A DNA stretch of 64,000 nucleotides, from positions 244,600 to 308,599 of IMG/VR virus record IMGVR_UViG_3300042545_001134; one strand, written 5' to 3'. This DNA comes from a virus. Both the position numbers and the translations under genes were made by a program. The notes under the pieces were generated by a model. That model made no database searches, was not told where the DNA came from, and saw only the letters and a list, made by a program, of their open reading frames with translations. Position 1 is the first letter of the stretch. Every line of letters begins with the position of its first letter. This document shows positions 58,627-63,238 of the stretch, piece by piece.

Positions 58627-58634
58627 AATAAATA
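58627..58634 (-). promoter_or_regulatory. Candidate late promoter (TATTTATT)
   Basis: Minus strand GATATTTATTGATAAC, 36 bases before the ATG at 58590, start of the exported-protein operon. Nearly identical to the motif at 12096. Confidence 0.5.
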
Positions 58635-58712
58635 TCCCGGCAAAGTGTTAAGGAAAAAAAATTCGAGAAAATCAAGTCTAAAAAAATTTTATATCTTTTT
58701 TGATACTTTTCT

Positions 58713-58742
58713 TTGTTTTTTGCATACTTATTGTTATCTTTG
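58713..58742 (+). promoter_or_regulatory. Strong host-type promoter ahead of the tRNA array
   Basis: TTG (58713-58715), exactly 19 bases, TATCTTTG (58735-58742): a perfect Bacteroidota consensus match. Drives the 29-residue frame and terminator at 58774-58922 and perhaps the tRNA array beyond. Confidence 0.75.
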
Positions 58743-58773
58743 TAAAAGATTTAAAAACTAAATAAAAAATTCA

Positions 58774-58863
58774 ATGACACGCAACACACATACAATGTCG
58801 TTTACTATCTGTTCGAAATGGGCGGAAGTGATTGATATTGCCATGTCTCGAGGTGTCTTGTAA
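58774..58863 (+). CDS. Possible 29-residue leader peptide
   Basis: ATG at 58774 to TAA at 58861-58863, 29 residues, Thr/His/Met-rich at the start (MTRNTHTMSFTIC). It lies between a perfect host promoter and a terminator 30 bases after its stop. It may be a leader peptide controlling read-through into the tRNA array, or a small RNA with an accidental frame. No similarity is recognised. Confidence 0.35.
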   Translation: MTRNTHTMSFTICSKWAEVIDIAMSRGVL

Positions 58864-58892
58864 GTTGTTTAGTTTTAAAACGATATTAAAGG

Positions 58893-58922
58893 AACCTCGA
58901 GAGAAATCTCGGGGTTTTTTTT
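58893..58922 (+). terminator. Intrinsic terminator before the tRNA array
   Basis: AACCTCGAG/CTCGGGGTT stem (9 bp, one G-T pair) with a 6-base loop and eight T residues. It ends 7 bases before the first tRNA. Confidence 0.85.
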
Positions 58923-58928
58923 GTTTTA

Positions 58929-59001
58929 GGGCTGTTGGTATAGTTGGCTAACACACGACATTTGCACTGTCGAATCCCCGGTTCGAAGCCGGGACGGTCC
59001 A
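58929..59001 (+). tRNA. tRNA-Ala(TGC)
   Basis: Acceptor GGGCTGT/ACGGTCC (two G-T pairs), anticodon stem CGACA/TGTCG, loop TTTGCAC with anticodon TGC, T-arm CCCGG-TTCGAAG-CCGGG. CCA not encoded. First tRNA of the array. Confidence 0.92.
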
Positions 59002-59006
59002 CAAAG

Positions 59007-59018
59007 TGTTCTTTGACA
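59007..59018 (+). promoter_or_regulatory. boxA-like element TGTTCTTTGACA
   Basis: Matches 10 of 12 positions of the E. coli boxA TGCTCTTTAACA. It continues TATTGG and lies between tRNA-Ala and tRNA-Phe. NusB/S10 binding site is inferred. Confidence 0.5.
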
Positions 59019-59032
59019 TATTGGTTTAATTT

Positions 59033-59105
59033 GGTACCGTAGCTCAGTTGGTAGAGCGTCGCCCTGAAGAGGCGAGCGTCACTGGTTCGAATCCGGTCGG
59101 TACCA
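59033..59105 (+). tRNA. tRNA-Phe(GAA)
   Basis: Acceptor GGTACCG/CGGTACC, anticodon stem TCGCC/GGCGA, loop CTGAAGA with anticodon GAA, T-arm ACTGG-TTCGAAT-CCGGT, discriminator A. Confidence 0.95.
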
Positions 59106-59110
59106 CATTT

Positions 59111-59184
59111 GTCTCCGTAGCTCAGTTGGTTAGAGCACCTCACTTTTAATGAGGGAGTCACGCGTTCGAGTCGCGTCGGGGACA
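59111..59184 (+). tRNA. tRNA-Lys(TTT)
   Basis: Acceptor GTCTCCG/CGGGGAC, anticodon stem CCTCA/TGAGG, loop CTTTTAA with anticodon TTT, discriminator A. Decodes AAA/AAG, frequent codons in this AT-rich genome. Confidence 0.95.
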
Positions 59185-59191
59185 CAAAGGT

Positions 59192-59282
59192 TGATTGGGG
59201 AATGATTATGTCGATAGTTCGAGAGTGAATACTGACTGACATAATCGGAGTTTGGAGGTGTTCACCTAAGTAATGCCAATCA
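59192..59282 (+). ncRNA. Candidate structured RNA, three-way junction
   Basis: Closing stem TGATTGG (59192-59198)/CCAATCA (59276-59282). Inside are a perfect 9-bp stem GATTATGTC/GACATAATC (59204-59212/59238-59246) and a small hairpin AGGT-GTTC-ACCT (59256-59267). No open frame is present. It lies between tRNA-Lys and tRNA-Val. I recognise no known RNA family. Confidence 0.55.
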
Positions 59283-59284
59283 TA

Positions 59285-59317
59285 AAAGTAGATGTCCACT
59301 GAACCATCTTCTACTTT
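59285..59317 (+). other. Hairpin after the 59192 RNA
   Basis: AAAGTAGA/TCTACTTT perfect 8-bp stem with a 17-base loop, followed by CCTTTATTT. It may end the structured RNA or act in processing before tRNA-Val. Confidence 0.5.
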
Positions 59318-59326
59318 CCTTTATTT

Positions 59327-59399
59327 AGTTCCGTAGCTCAGTTGGGAGAGCATCTGCCTTACATGCAGAGGGTCACTGGTTCGAACCCAGTCGGAACTA
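59327..59399 (+). tRNA. tRNA-Val(TAC)
   Basis: Acceptor AGTTCCG/CGGAACT, anticodon stem TCTGC/GCAGA, loop CTTACAT with anticodon TAC, discriminator A. Confidence 0.95.
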
Positions 59400-59408
59400 C
59401 AAATACAC

Positions 59409-59480
59409 ATGGGTGTGGTGCAATGGTTAGCATAAGAGTCTCCAAAACTTTTGATGGGAGTTCGAGTCTCTCCACCCGTG
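59409..59480 (+). tRNA. tRNA-Trp(CCA)
   Basis: Acceptor ATGGGTG/CACCCGT, anticodon stem AGAGT/ACTTT, loop CTCCAAA with anticodon CCA, T-arm GGGAG-TTCGAGT-CTCTC, discriminator G (the usual Trp base). Confidence 0.9.
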
Positions 59481-59501
59481 CAAACTTTAAAAACAAATAA
59501 C

Positions 59502-59930
59502 ATGGAAAGAGATGACAACATCGATGCCGTCAAAATGAGATTTGAGGCGGAGAAAATGAAATTAAGGGAAGAAAGGGAAAAAACAATTAAACAGTATTGG
59601 GAAAATTTACCAAAACTTAATAATCCTGAAGATGTACCAACACTCCCAAGAGTTGATGAAAAACAATGGAGGGAGTTTTATGTCCCAAAATTAATCGAAG
59701 CGGGAGCAATCCCAAAAAATGATTTAATTCATGGTCAAATTTATATTGGTGAACATAGAAACACAACCATCGCAAGATGGAATCAAGAAACAGATAAATT
59801 TGTACACATGAGATATAAGTTTGGTTGGAGAGAAGATGAATGTAATCACTTTGAGGATGATAATGGATTTGCGTTGTTTGTACCAATTAGATTGGGTACA
59901 CAAGAAGAATGGGATGAAAGAATTAAATAA
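59502..59930 (+). CDS. Conserved phage protein inside the tRNA array
   Basis: This 142-residue protein starts at ATG 59502, not the ATG at 59451 that lies in the tRNA-Trp sequence. The N-terminus is a charged helix (DAVKMRFEAEKMKLREEREK). The C-terminal domain has LIHGQIYIGEHRNTTIARWN, then a beta phrase FVHMRYKFGWREDECNHFED followed by GFALFVPIRLGT. This HRNTTIARWN pattern recurs in small phage/bacterial proteins of unknown function. It lies between tRNA-Trp and tRNA-Arg in the same orientation. No function assigned. Confidence 0.65.
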   Translation: MERDDNIDAVKMRFEAEKMKLREEREKTIKQYWENLPKLNNPEDVPTLPRVDEKQWREFYVPKLIEAGAIPKNDLIHGQIYIGEHRNTTIARWNQETDKFVHMRYKFGWREDECNHFEDDNGFALFVPIRLGTQEEWDERIK

Positions 59931-59937
59931 TTAAGTT

Positions 59938-60011
59938 ACTCTCGTAGTTCAATGGATTAGAACATTTCACTACGGATGAAAGGGTTGGGAGTTCGAGTCT
60001 CTCCGAGAGTA
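59938..60011 (+). tRNA. tRNA-Arg(ACG)
   Basis: Acceptor ACTCTCG/CGAGAGT, anticodon stem TTTCA/TGAAA, loop CTACGGA with anticodon ACG (inosine likely), T-arm GGGAG-TTCGAGT-CTCTC, discriminator A. Confidence 0.92.
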
Positions 60012-60017
60012 CGATAA

Positions 60018-60087
60018 GGTCAGTTTGGTCGTGGAGGCCGGTTAGTCTGCAAAATTAACGGAGTTGGTTCGATTCCAACATTGACCT
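60018..60087 (+). tRNA. tRNA-Cys(GCA)
   Basis: Acceptor GGTCAGT/ATTGACC, anticodon stem TTAGT/ATTAA, loop CTGCAAA with anticodon GCA, T-arm GTTGG-TTCGATT-CCAAC, discriminator T (the normal Cys base). D-arm is somewhat irregular. Confidence 0.88.
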
Positions 60088-60093
60088 CAATAT

Positions 60094-60168
60094 GGTGGAT
60101 ATAGTTCAGTTGGTTAGAACGTCTGATTGTGGTTCAGAAGGTCGCCGGTTCGAATCCGGTTATTCACC
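60094..60168 (+). tRNA. tRNA-His(GTG)
   Basis: The extra 5' G (-1) pairs with C73, the His identity pair. Anticodon stem TCTGA/TCAGA, loop TTGTGGT with anticodon GTG. The three bases after C73 are CCA (60169-60171), so CCA may be encoded. Confidence 0.93.
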
Positions 60169-60174
60169 CCATAT

Positions 60175-60248
60175 TGGAATATAACTCAGTTGGTTAGAGT
60201 GTCATCCTGATACGGTGAAAGTCGGTGGTTCGAGTCCACCTATTCCAA
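60175..60248 (+). tRNA. tRNA-Ile(GAT)
   Basis: Acceptor TGGAATA/TATTCCA, anticodon stem TCATC/GGTGA, loop CTGATAC with anticodon GAT, T-arm GGTGG-TTCGAGT-CCACC, discriminator A. Confidence 0.93.
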
Positions 60249-60255
60249 CAAACAT

Positions 60256-60329
60256 TGCGGGGTGGTCTGGAGAGGTTCCAGCTCGGTCTCATAAGCCGAA
60301 TCACGTGGGTTCGATTCCCACTCCCGCAA
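60256..60329 (+). tRNA. tRNA-Met(CAT)
   Basis: Acceptor TGCGGGG/TCCCGCA, anticodon stem TCGGT/GCCGA, loop CTCATAA with anticodon CAT. A normal 1-72 pair and no triple G-C anticodon stem argue against initiator; elongator Met or lysidine-modified Ile2 both remain possible. Confidence 0.9.
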
Positions 60330-60344
60330 CTTTTTAAAAACATT

Positions 60345-60374
60345 TTGAAGTGTGACTTTTATTATGTATATTTG
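60345..60374 (+). promoter_or_regulatory. Host-type promoter inside the tRNA array
   Basis: TTG (60345-60347), exactly 19 bases, TATATTTG (60367-60374). A boxA-like element starts 4 bases later. It would drive tRNA-Thr onward. Confidence 0.75.
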
Positions 60375-60377
60375 AAA

Positions 60378-60389
60378 TGTTCTTTGATT
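60378..60389 (+). promoter_or_regulatory. boxA-like element TGTTCTTTGATT
   Basis: TGTTCTTTGA core, right after the -7 box, so it would be at the 5' end of the transcript that begins with tRNA-Thr. Confidence 0.45.
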
Positions 60390-60393
60390 TAAT

Positions 60394-60467
60394 GCCTCCT
60401 TAGCTCAGTTGGCCGGAGCGCCTCACTTGTAATGAGGATGTCGGCGGTTCGAATCCGTCAGGAGGCT
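60394..60467 (+). tRNA. tRNA-Thr(TGT)
   Basis: Acceptor GCCTCCT/AGGAGGC, anticodon stem CCTCA/TGAGG, loop CTTGTAA with anticodon TGT, discriminator T. CCA is encoded at 60468-60470. Confidence 0.93.
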
Positions 60468-60472
60468 CCATT

Positions 60473-60545
60473 GGTCCCGTGGTTGAATGGTTACAATTCC
60501 ACCCTGTCACGGTGCGAGGTACGGGTTCGAATCCCGTCGGGACCG
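60473..60545 (+). tRNA. tRNA-Asp(GTC)
   Basis: Acceptor GGTCCCG/CGGGACC, loop CTGTCAC with anticodon GTC, T-arm ACGGG-TTCGAAT-CCCGT, discriminator G as usual for Asp. One mismatch at the outer anticodon stem pair. Confidence 0.92.
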
Positions 60546-60548
60546 CGT

Positions 60549-60734
60549 TGAGTAAGAGATACTCACTAAGTTTGGTAACGTTCTTTCAAGATGTTATAGT
60601 TGTCGCCTTCCACAACTTTAAAGAGGAGGTCGTCGGAGTATGGTCGTAACAAAACCACCGAGTATGTTTGACGTTTATGTGCGGGTAAGACCGTCTCGTG
60701 TTTTCAATACGAAAACAGAAGAAAAATCTACTCA
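60549..60734 (+). ncRNA. Candidate structured RNA between tRNA-Asp and tRNA-Ser
   Basis: Closing stem TGAGTA (60549-60554)/TACTCA (60729-60734), though a local hairpin GAGTA/TACTC competes. Inside: AGTTGT/ACAACT (60598-60603/60612-60617), CGTC/GACG (60631-60634/60670-60673) and TGTTTTC/GAAAACA (60699-60705/60711-60717). No supported protein frame. Unknown family; weaker case than 62108. Confidence 0.4.
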
Positions 60735-60757
60735 TTGGAATCTCAGGTGGGAAAATT

Positions 60758-60843
60758 GGAAGGATGGCAGAGTTGGTCTATCGCATCGGTCTTGAAAACC
60801 GAAGTACTGAAAGGTACCGTGGGTTCGAATCCTACTCCTTCCG
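60758..60843 (+). tRNA. tRNA-Ser(TGA)
   Basis: Class II tRNA with long variable arm. Acceptor GGAAGGA/TCCTTCC, anticodon stem TCGGT/ACCGA, loop CTTGAAA with anticodon TGA, discriminator G (the usual Ser base). Confidence 0.95.
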
Positions 60844-60844
60844 C

Positions 60845-60857
60845 AAACGATTGTTGT
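60845..60857 (+). repeat. 13-bp inverted repeat, left arm
   Basis: AAACGATTGTTGT, perfect reverse complement of 61198-61210. The arms bracket the gene at 60890-61180 between tRNA-Ser and tRNA-Glu. Confidence 0.9.
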
Positions 60858-60866
60858 TCTTTGACA
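60855..60866 (+). promoter_or_regulatory. boxA-like element TGTTCTTTGACA
   Basis: Exact copy of the 59007 element. It overlaps the end of the left inverted-repeat arm, right after tRNA-Ser. Confidence 0.45.
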
Positions 60867-60889
60867 AATTAAAAACAAAATTAAAAGAT

Positions 60890-61180
60890 ATGGATACATT
60901 ATCATTTATTTTAGGAATGTCCTCGGTGGTGGTTATCGCAATTGCGGTAGTTGCTGTTAAAGGATTTTTTAAGGTCAGAAATGTTGAGAAACACTTCAAT
61001 GAATACAAACAAAACTTTACAGTTGAGTTTGATAATAGAACAAAAGATATTCATGATAGTATGAATCGTGTGAATGATGAATTACATCGTAGAATTGATA
61101 ACACAGAAAGAGAAGTCTTTTCCCAATTAGACTCTCGATTAGATAAATTGGAAACTAAGTTAACGAGCCGTAAGGCATAA
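60890..61180 (+). CDS. Small membrane protein with coiled coil
   Basis: This 96-residue protein starts at ATG 60890. It has an N-terminal transmembrane helix (LSFILGMSSVVVIAIAVVAV) followed by a charged coiled coil (RTKDIHDSMNRVNDELHRRI, DNTEREVFSQLDSRLDKLET). A longer in-frame extension to 60698 overlaps tRNA-Ser and is rejected. The gene is bracketed by a 13-bp perfect inverted repeat. Function unknown; an inner-membrane tether or spanin-like factor is possible. Confidence 0.6.
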   Translation: MDTLSFILGMSSVVVIAIAVVAVKGFFKVRNVEKHFNEYKQNFTVEFDNRTKDIHDSMNRVNDELHRRIDNTEREVFSQLDSRLDKLETKLTSRKA

Positions 61181-61197
61181 TAAATAAATCGTTAAAG

Positions 61198-61210
61198 ACA
61201 ACAATCGTTT
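61198..61210 (+). repeat. 13-bp inverted repeat, right arm
   Basis: ACAACAATCGTTT, complementary to 60845-60857. It ends 4 bases before tRNA-Glu. Confidence 0.9.
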
Positions 61211-61214
61211 ATAT

Positions 61215-61286
61215 GGCCCTTTCGACTATCGGTTAGGTCGTCAGGTTTTCATCCTGAAAAGTCGGGTTCGATTCCCGGAGGGGCTA
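61215..61286 (+). tRNA. tRNA-Glu(TTC)
   Basis: Acceptor GGCCCTT/AGGGGCT with G-T pairs, anticodon stem TCAGG/CCTGA, loop TTTTCAT with anticodon TTC, T-arm TCGGG-TTCGATT-CCCGG, discriminator A. Confidence 0.88.
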
Positions 61287-61309
61287 CAATGGAATTAAAT
61301 TAAACCAAT

Positions 61310-61549
61310 ATGTTAGAAAGAATATTAGGAATTTACGAAGATGAAGGATTACTTATCGCTGATGGATTCGATGATGCAGTAATTGGAATTGATGAATCGT
61401 CAATGAGAGTAATCTATTCGGTTGCCAAATGTCTCCACATTTTAGAACGTGATATGGAGATGATTGATGCGATTGAATACTTTGAATTTAACGTAAAAGG
61501 CGCATACGTTGGAGACAAGACTCCGATATGGTGTGAAGATTTTTTTTAA
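61310..61549 (+). CDS. Conserved small phage protein of unknown function
   Basis: This 79-residue acidic protein carries YSVAKCLHILERDMEMIDAI and EYFEFNVKGAYVGDKTPIW, a phrase I recognise from small conserved proteins of T4-like phages. No domain or function is known to me. It lies 23 bases after tRNA-Glu and ends two bases before the next gene. The compact spacing suggests co-expression with the SemiSWEET-like membrane gene. Confidence 0.75.
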   Translation: MLERILGIYEDEGLLIADGFDDAVIGIDESSMRVIYSVAKCLHILERDMEMIDAIEYFEFNVKGAYVGDKTPIWCEDFF

Positions 61550-61551
61550 TT

Positions 61552-61761
61552 ATGATTAATTATTTAGGTTACTTCGCAACATTCTTAACTCTACTTTCTT
61601 TTTCTTTTAAAAATATTACAAAATTAAGAATTGTTAGTTCAACGTCATGTGTGTTTTGGATTGTTTATGGGTGTTTAAAAAATGATTATCCAATCATCAG
61701 CACAAATGTTTTAATAATCATAATACATGTGTACTACCTACTAAAAACAAAAAATAAATAA
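61552..61761 (+). CDS. Small membrane protein, SemiSWEET/YgjV-like (PQ-loop type)
   Basis: This 69-residue protein has three hydrophobic helices (YLGYFATFLTLLSFSF, TKLRIVSSTSCVFWIVYGCL, IISTNVLIIIIHVYYLL). The helix spacing and the WIVYGCLKNDYPIISTNV phrase resemble SemiSWEET/PQ-loop and YgjV-like families: half-transporters that move sugars or small polar molecules as dimers. No signal peptide. It starts two bases after the upstream gene. Function inferred from fold pattern only. Confidence 0.55.
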   Translation: MINYLGYFATFLTLLSFSFKNITKLRIVSSTSCVFWIVYGCLKNDYPIISTNVLIIIIHVYYLLKTKNK

Positions 61762-61768
61762 ACTTTTG

Positions 61769-61776
61769 TATATTTG
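61769..61776 (+). promoter_or_regulatory. Host-type -7 element TATATTTG
   Basis: TATATTTG, 18 bases before the ATG at 61795. There is no TTG at the expected -33 position, so the promoter would be weak. Confidence 0.35.
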
Positions 61777-61794
61777 TATATACTTATTAAAACA

Positions 61795-61893
61795 ATGATG
61801 AACTTGGATAACATACAACAACTGTCTAACAACCCGATAAGTGGTAATGGGAGAGGTACGTATTTATGTCACCCAAGTTCGGAATCCAAATGA
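61795..61893 (+). CDS. Possible 32-residue peptide
   Basis: ATG-ATG at 61795 to TGA at 61891-61893. Asn/Ser/Gln-rich, no signal peptide. A terminator starts 31 bases after the stop. This is the second promoter/short-frame/terminator unit of the array (the other is 58713-58922). It could be a leader or a short regulatory RNA. Confidence 0.35.
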   Translation: MMNLDNIQQLSNNPISGNGRGTYLCHPSSESK

Positions 61894-61924
61894 ATGTAAG
61901 AATTTTAAACTCTATACTCACGAG

Positions 61925-61960
61925 ACCCGAACATCCCAAAAAGATTTTCGGGTTTTTTGT
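61925..61960 (+). terminator. Intrinsic terminator before tRNA-Leu
   Basis: ACCCGAA/TTCGGGT stem (7 bp) with a 15-base loop and a T run (TTTTTTGTTTTT). It overlaps the -33 part of the next promoter. Confidence 0.7.
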
Positions 61961-61987
61961 TTTTAGAGATATTCTTTTGTATATTTG
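61957..61987 (+). promoter_or_regulatory. Host-type promoter before tRNA-Leu(TAA)
   Basis: TTG (61957-61959), 20 bases, TATATTTG (61980-61987). A boxA-like element follows at 61994. Confidence 0.65.
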
Positions 61988-61993
61988 TGATGT

Positions 61994-62005
61994 AGTTCTT
62001 TGACA
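61994..62005 (+). promoter_or_regulatory. boxA-like element AGTTCTTTGACA
   Basis: TTCTTTGACATGTTGG follows the -7 box by 6 bases, so the element would be near the 5' end of the tRNA-Leu transcript. Related to copies at 59007, 60378 and 60855. Confidence 0.5.
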
Positions 62006-62021
62006 TGTTGGTGAAAAAAAT

Positions 62022-62106
62022 GCTGAGGTGATGGAATGGTAGACATGACAGACTTAAAATCTGTTGAGTAGTAATGCTCGTGTGGGTTCGACTCCCATCC
62101 TCAGTA
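62022..62106 (+). tRNA. tRNA-Leu(TAA)
   Basis: Class II with long variable arm. Acceptor GCTGAGG/CCTCAGT, anticodon stem ACAGA/TCTGT, loop CTTAAAA with anticodon TAA, T-arm GTGGG-TTCGACT-CCCAT, discriminator A (canonical for Leu). Confidence 0.95.
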
Positions 62107-62107
62107 C

Positions 62108-62310
62108 AAAAAACAATACCTTACATAAGACGGATTAGCACCGTTGAAAGGAACCTTGGCTTCAATCGGAGTAATTACCGTAACCGAAGTAATAATGACC
62201 CAAGGTACTATGTGATGGACCCTGCTCTATGGTGCACTCATAACAGGTGAACAGTAAACTATGTTCAATCAAATTCAAAACCACGGTGAGCGTGGAAGGT
62301 ATTGTTTTTT
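62108..62310 (+). ncRNA. Candidate structured RNA with a perfect 15-bp terminal helix
   Basis: 62108-62122 and 62296-62310 are exact reverse complements (15 bp; core AACAATACCTT/AAGGTATTGTT). Inside: ACATA/TATGT (62123-62127/62209-62213) enclosing ACGG/CCGT and ACCTTGG/CCAAGGT (62153-62159/62200-62206), then GAACA/TGTTC (62249-62253/62262-62266) and CCACG-GTGAG-CGTGG (62281-62295). The 3' arm ends in a T run, like a terminator. No coding frame. It lies between tRNA-Leu and tRNA-Arg. I recognise no known family. Confidence 0.65.
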
Positions 62311-62317
62311 ATTTAAC

Positions 62318-62392
62318 GCACCCGTAGCTCAGCTGGATTAGAGCAACTGCCTTCTAAGCAGTAGGTCACAGGTTCGAATCCTGTCGGGTGTA
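62318..62392 (+). tRNA. tRNA-Arg(TCT)
   Basis: Acceptor GCACCCG/CGGGTGT, anticodon stem ACTGC/GCAGT, loop CTTCTAA with anticodon TCT, discriminator A. Decodes AGA/AGG. Confidence 0.93.
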
Positions 62393-62433
62393 CAAATGGA
62401 GTCCTTTACTTTATCCTTTTATATTCATATAAT

Positions 62434-63078
62434 ATGGAAAAAAGTATGAGATATAAAAAAAAATTAAACAGTGAGTGTAAATGGTGTGGGGAAACCTTTA
62501 ATGTAGAAGATAAACCAAAAGGTTTCATGGCAAATCATAGTAGATGGTGTGTAAAAAACCCAAATAAAAATGATTACATGAAAACTCTATCAAAAAATAG
62601 AAAATCAATTACCGAAGAATCCAGAAAATTGGCAGGAAAATCGATATCGAAAGCATGGGAAAACGGTTCGTATTCTCATGTTAAGTTTAATAGCTTCCAA
62701 GGAAGAACACACACCGAAGAAGCGAAAGAAAAAATAAGAAGAGCACAACTATTATTAAATTACCGAAGACTTAGAAAACATCAAGTAATGTATAAAGATG
62801 TGTTATTAGATAGTAGTTGGGAATTAGCGTTAGCAATCCGTTTAGATGAATTAAACATAAAATGGATACGACCTGAACGCATTATGTGGATTGATAAAAA
62901 TAATTTAAAACGTTCATATTATCCTGATTTTTATTTAAACGATTATGATATGTATTTGGACCCAAAAAATCCAGCGGCATATCAAAATCAAATTGAAAAA
63001 ATTGAAATTTTAAAAAACACAATTCCAAATTTAAAGTTCATTTTAAGTTTGAAAGAATGTAAGGAGTTTAACATATAG
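62434..63078 (+). CDS. Homing-endonuclease-like protein (zinc finger, NUMOD3, PD-(D/E)XK/Vsr-like)
   Basis: This 214-residue protein has an N-terminal CKWCGETFN...NHSRWC zinc finger. A NUMOD3-like repeat (GRTHTEEAKEKIRRAQ) follows. The C-terminal domain has LLDSSWELALAIRLDELNIK, then YYPDFYLNDYDMYLDPKNP, which fits a PD-(D/E)XK or Vsr-type nuclease core with Asp...Asp-x-Lys. Such free-standing endonucleases spread between phages. It lies between tRNA-Arg and tRNA-Pro. DNA recognition by the zinc finger and NUMOD unit is inferred. Confidence 0.75.
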   Translation: MEKSMRYKKKLNSECKWCGETFNVEDKPKGFMANHSRWCVKNPNKNDYMKTLSKNRKSITEESRKLAGKSISKAWENGSYSHVKFNSFQGRTHTEEAKEKIRRAQLLLNYRRLRKHQVMYKDVLLDSSWELALAIRLDELNIKWIRPERIMWIDKNNLKRSYYPDFYLNDYDMYLDPKNPAAYQNQIEKIEILKNTIPNLKFILSLKECKEFNI

Positions 63079-63150
63079 GGAATTAGCGTAGTTCGGTATC
63101 GCGCTTGGTTTGGGACCAAGAGGTCGTCAGTTCGAATCTGGCATTCCCTA
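63077..63150 (+). tRNA. tRNA-Pro(TGG)
   Basis: Acceptor AGGGAAT/ATTCCCT, anticodon stem CTTGG/CCAAG, loop TTTGGGA with anticodon TGG, discriminator A. Its first two bases overlap the upstream endonuclease stop codon. Confidence 0.93.
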
Positions 63151-63155
63151 CAAAT

Positions 63156-63229
63156 TCCTCGATAGCTCAGTCGGTTAGAGCATTTGACTGTTAATCAAAG
63201 GGTCCCAAGTTCGAGTCTTGGTCGGGGAG
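63156..63229 (+). tRNA. tRNA-Asn(GTT)
   Basis: Acceptor TCCTCGA/TCGGGGA, anticodon stem TTTGA/TCAAA, loop CTGTTAA with anticodon GTT, T-arm CCAAG-TTCGAGT-CTTGG, discriminator G (canonical for Asn). Confidence 0.93.
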
Positions 63230-63238
63230 CAAATAAAT

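Noticed and set aside
59200-59250. Hammerhead ribozyme at the three-way junction
   Set aside because: The CUGANGA and GAAA core sequences are not in the right places.
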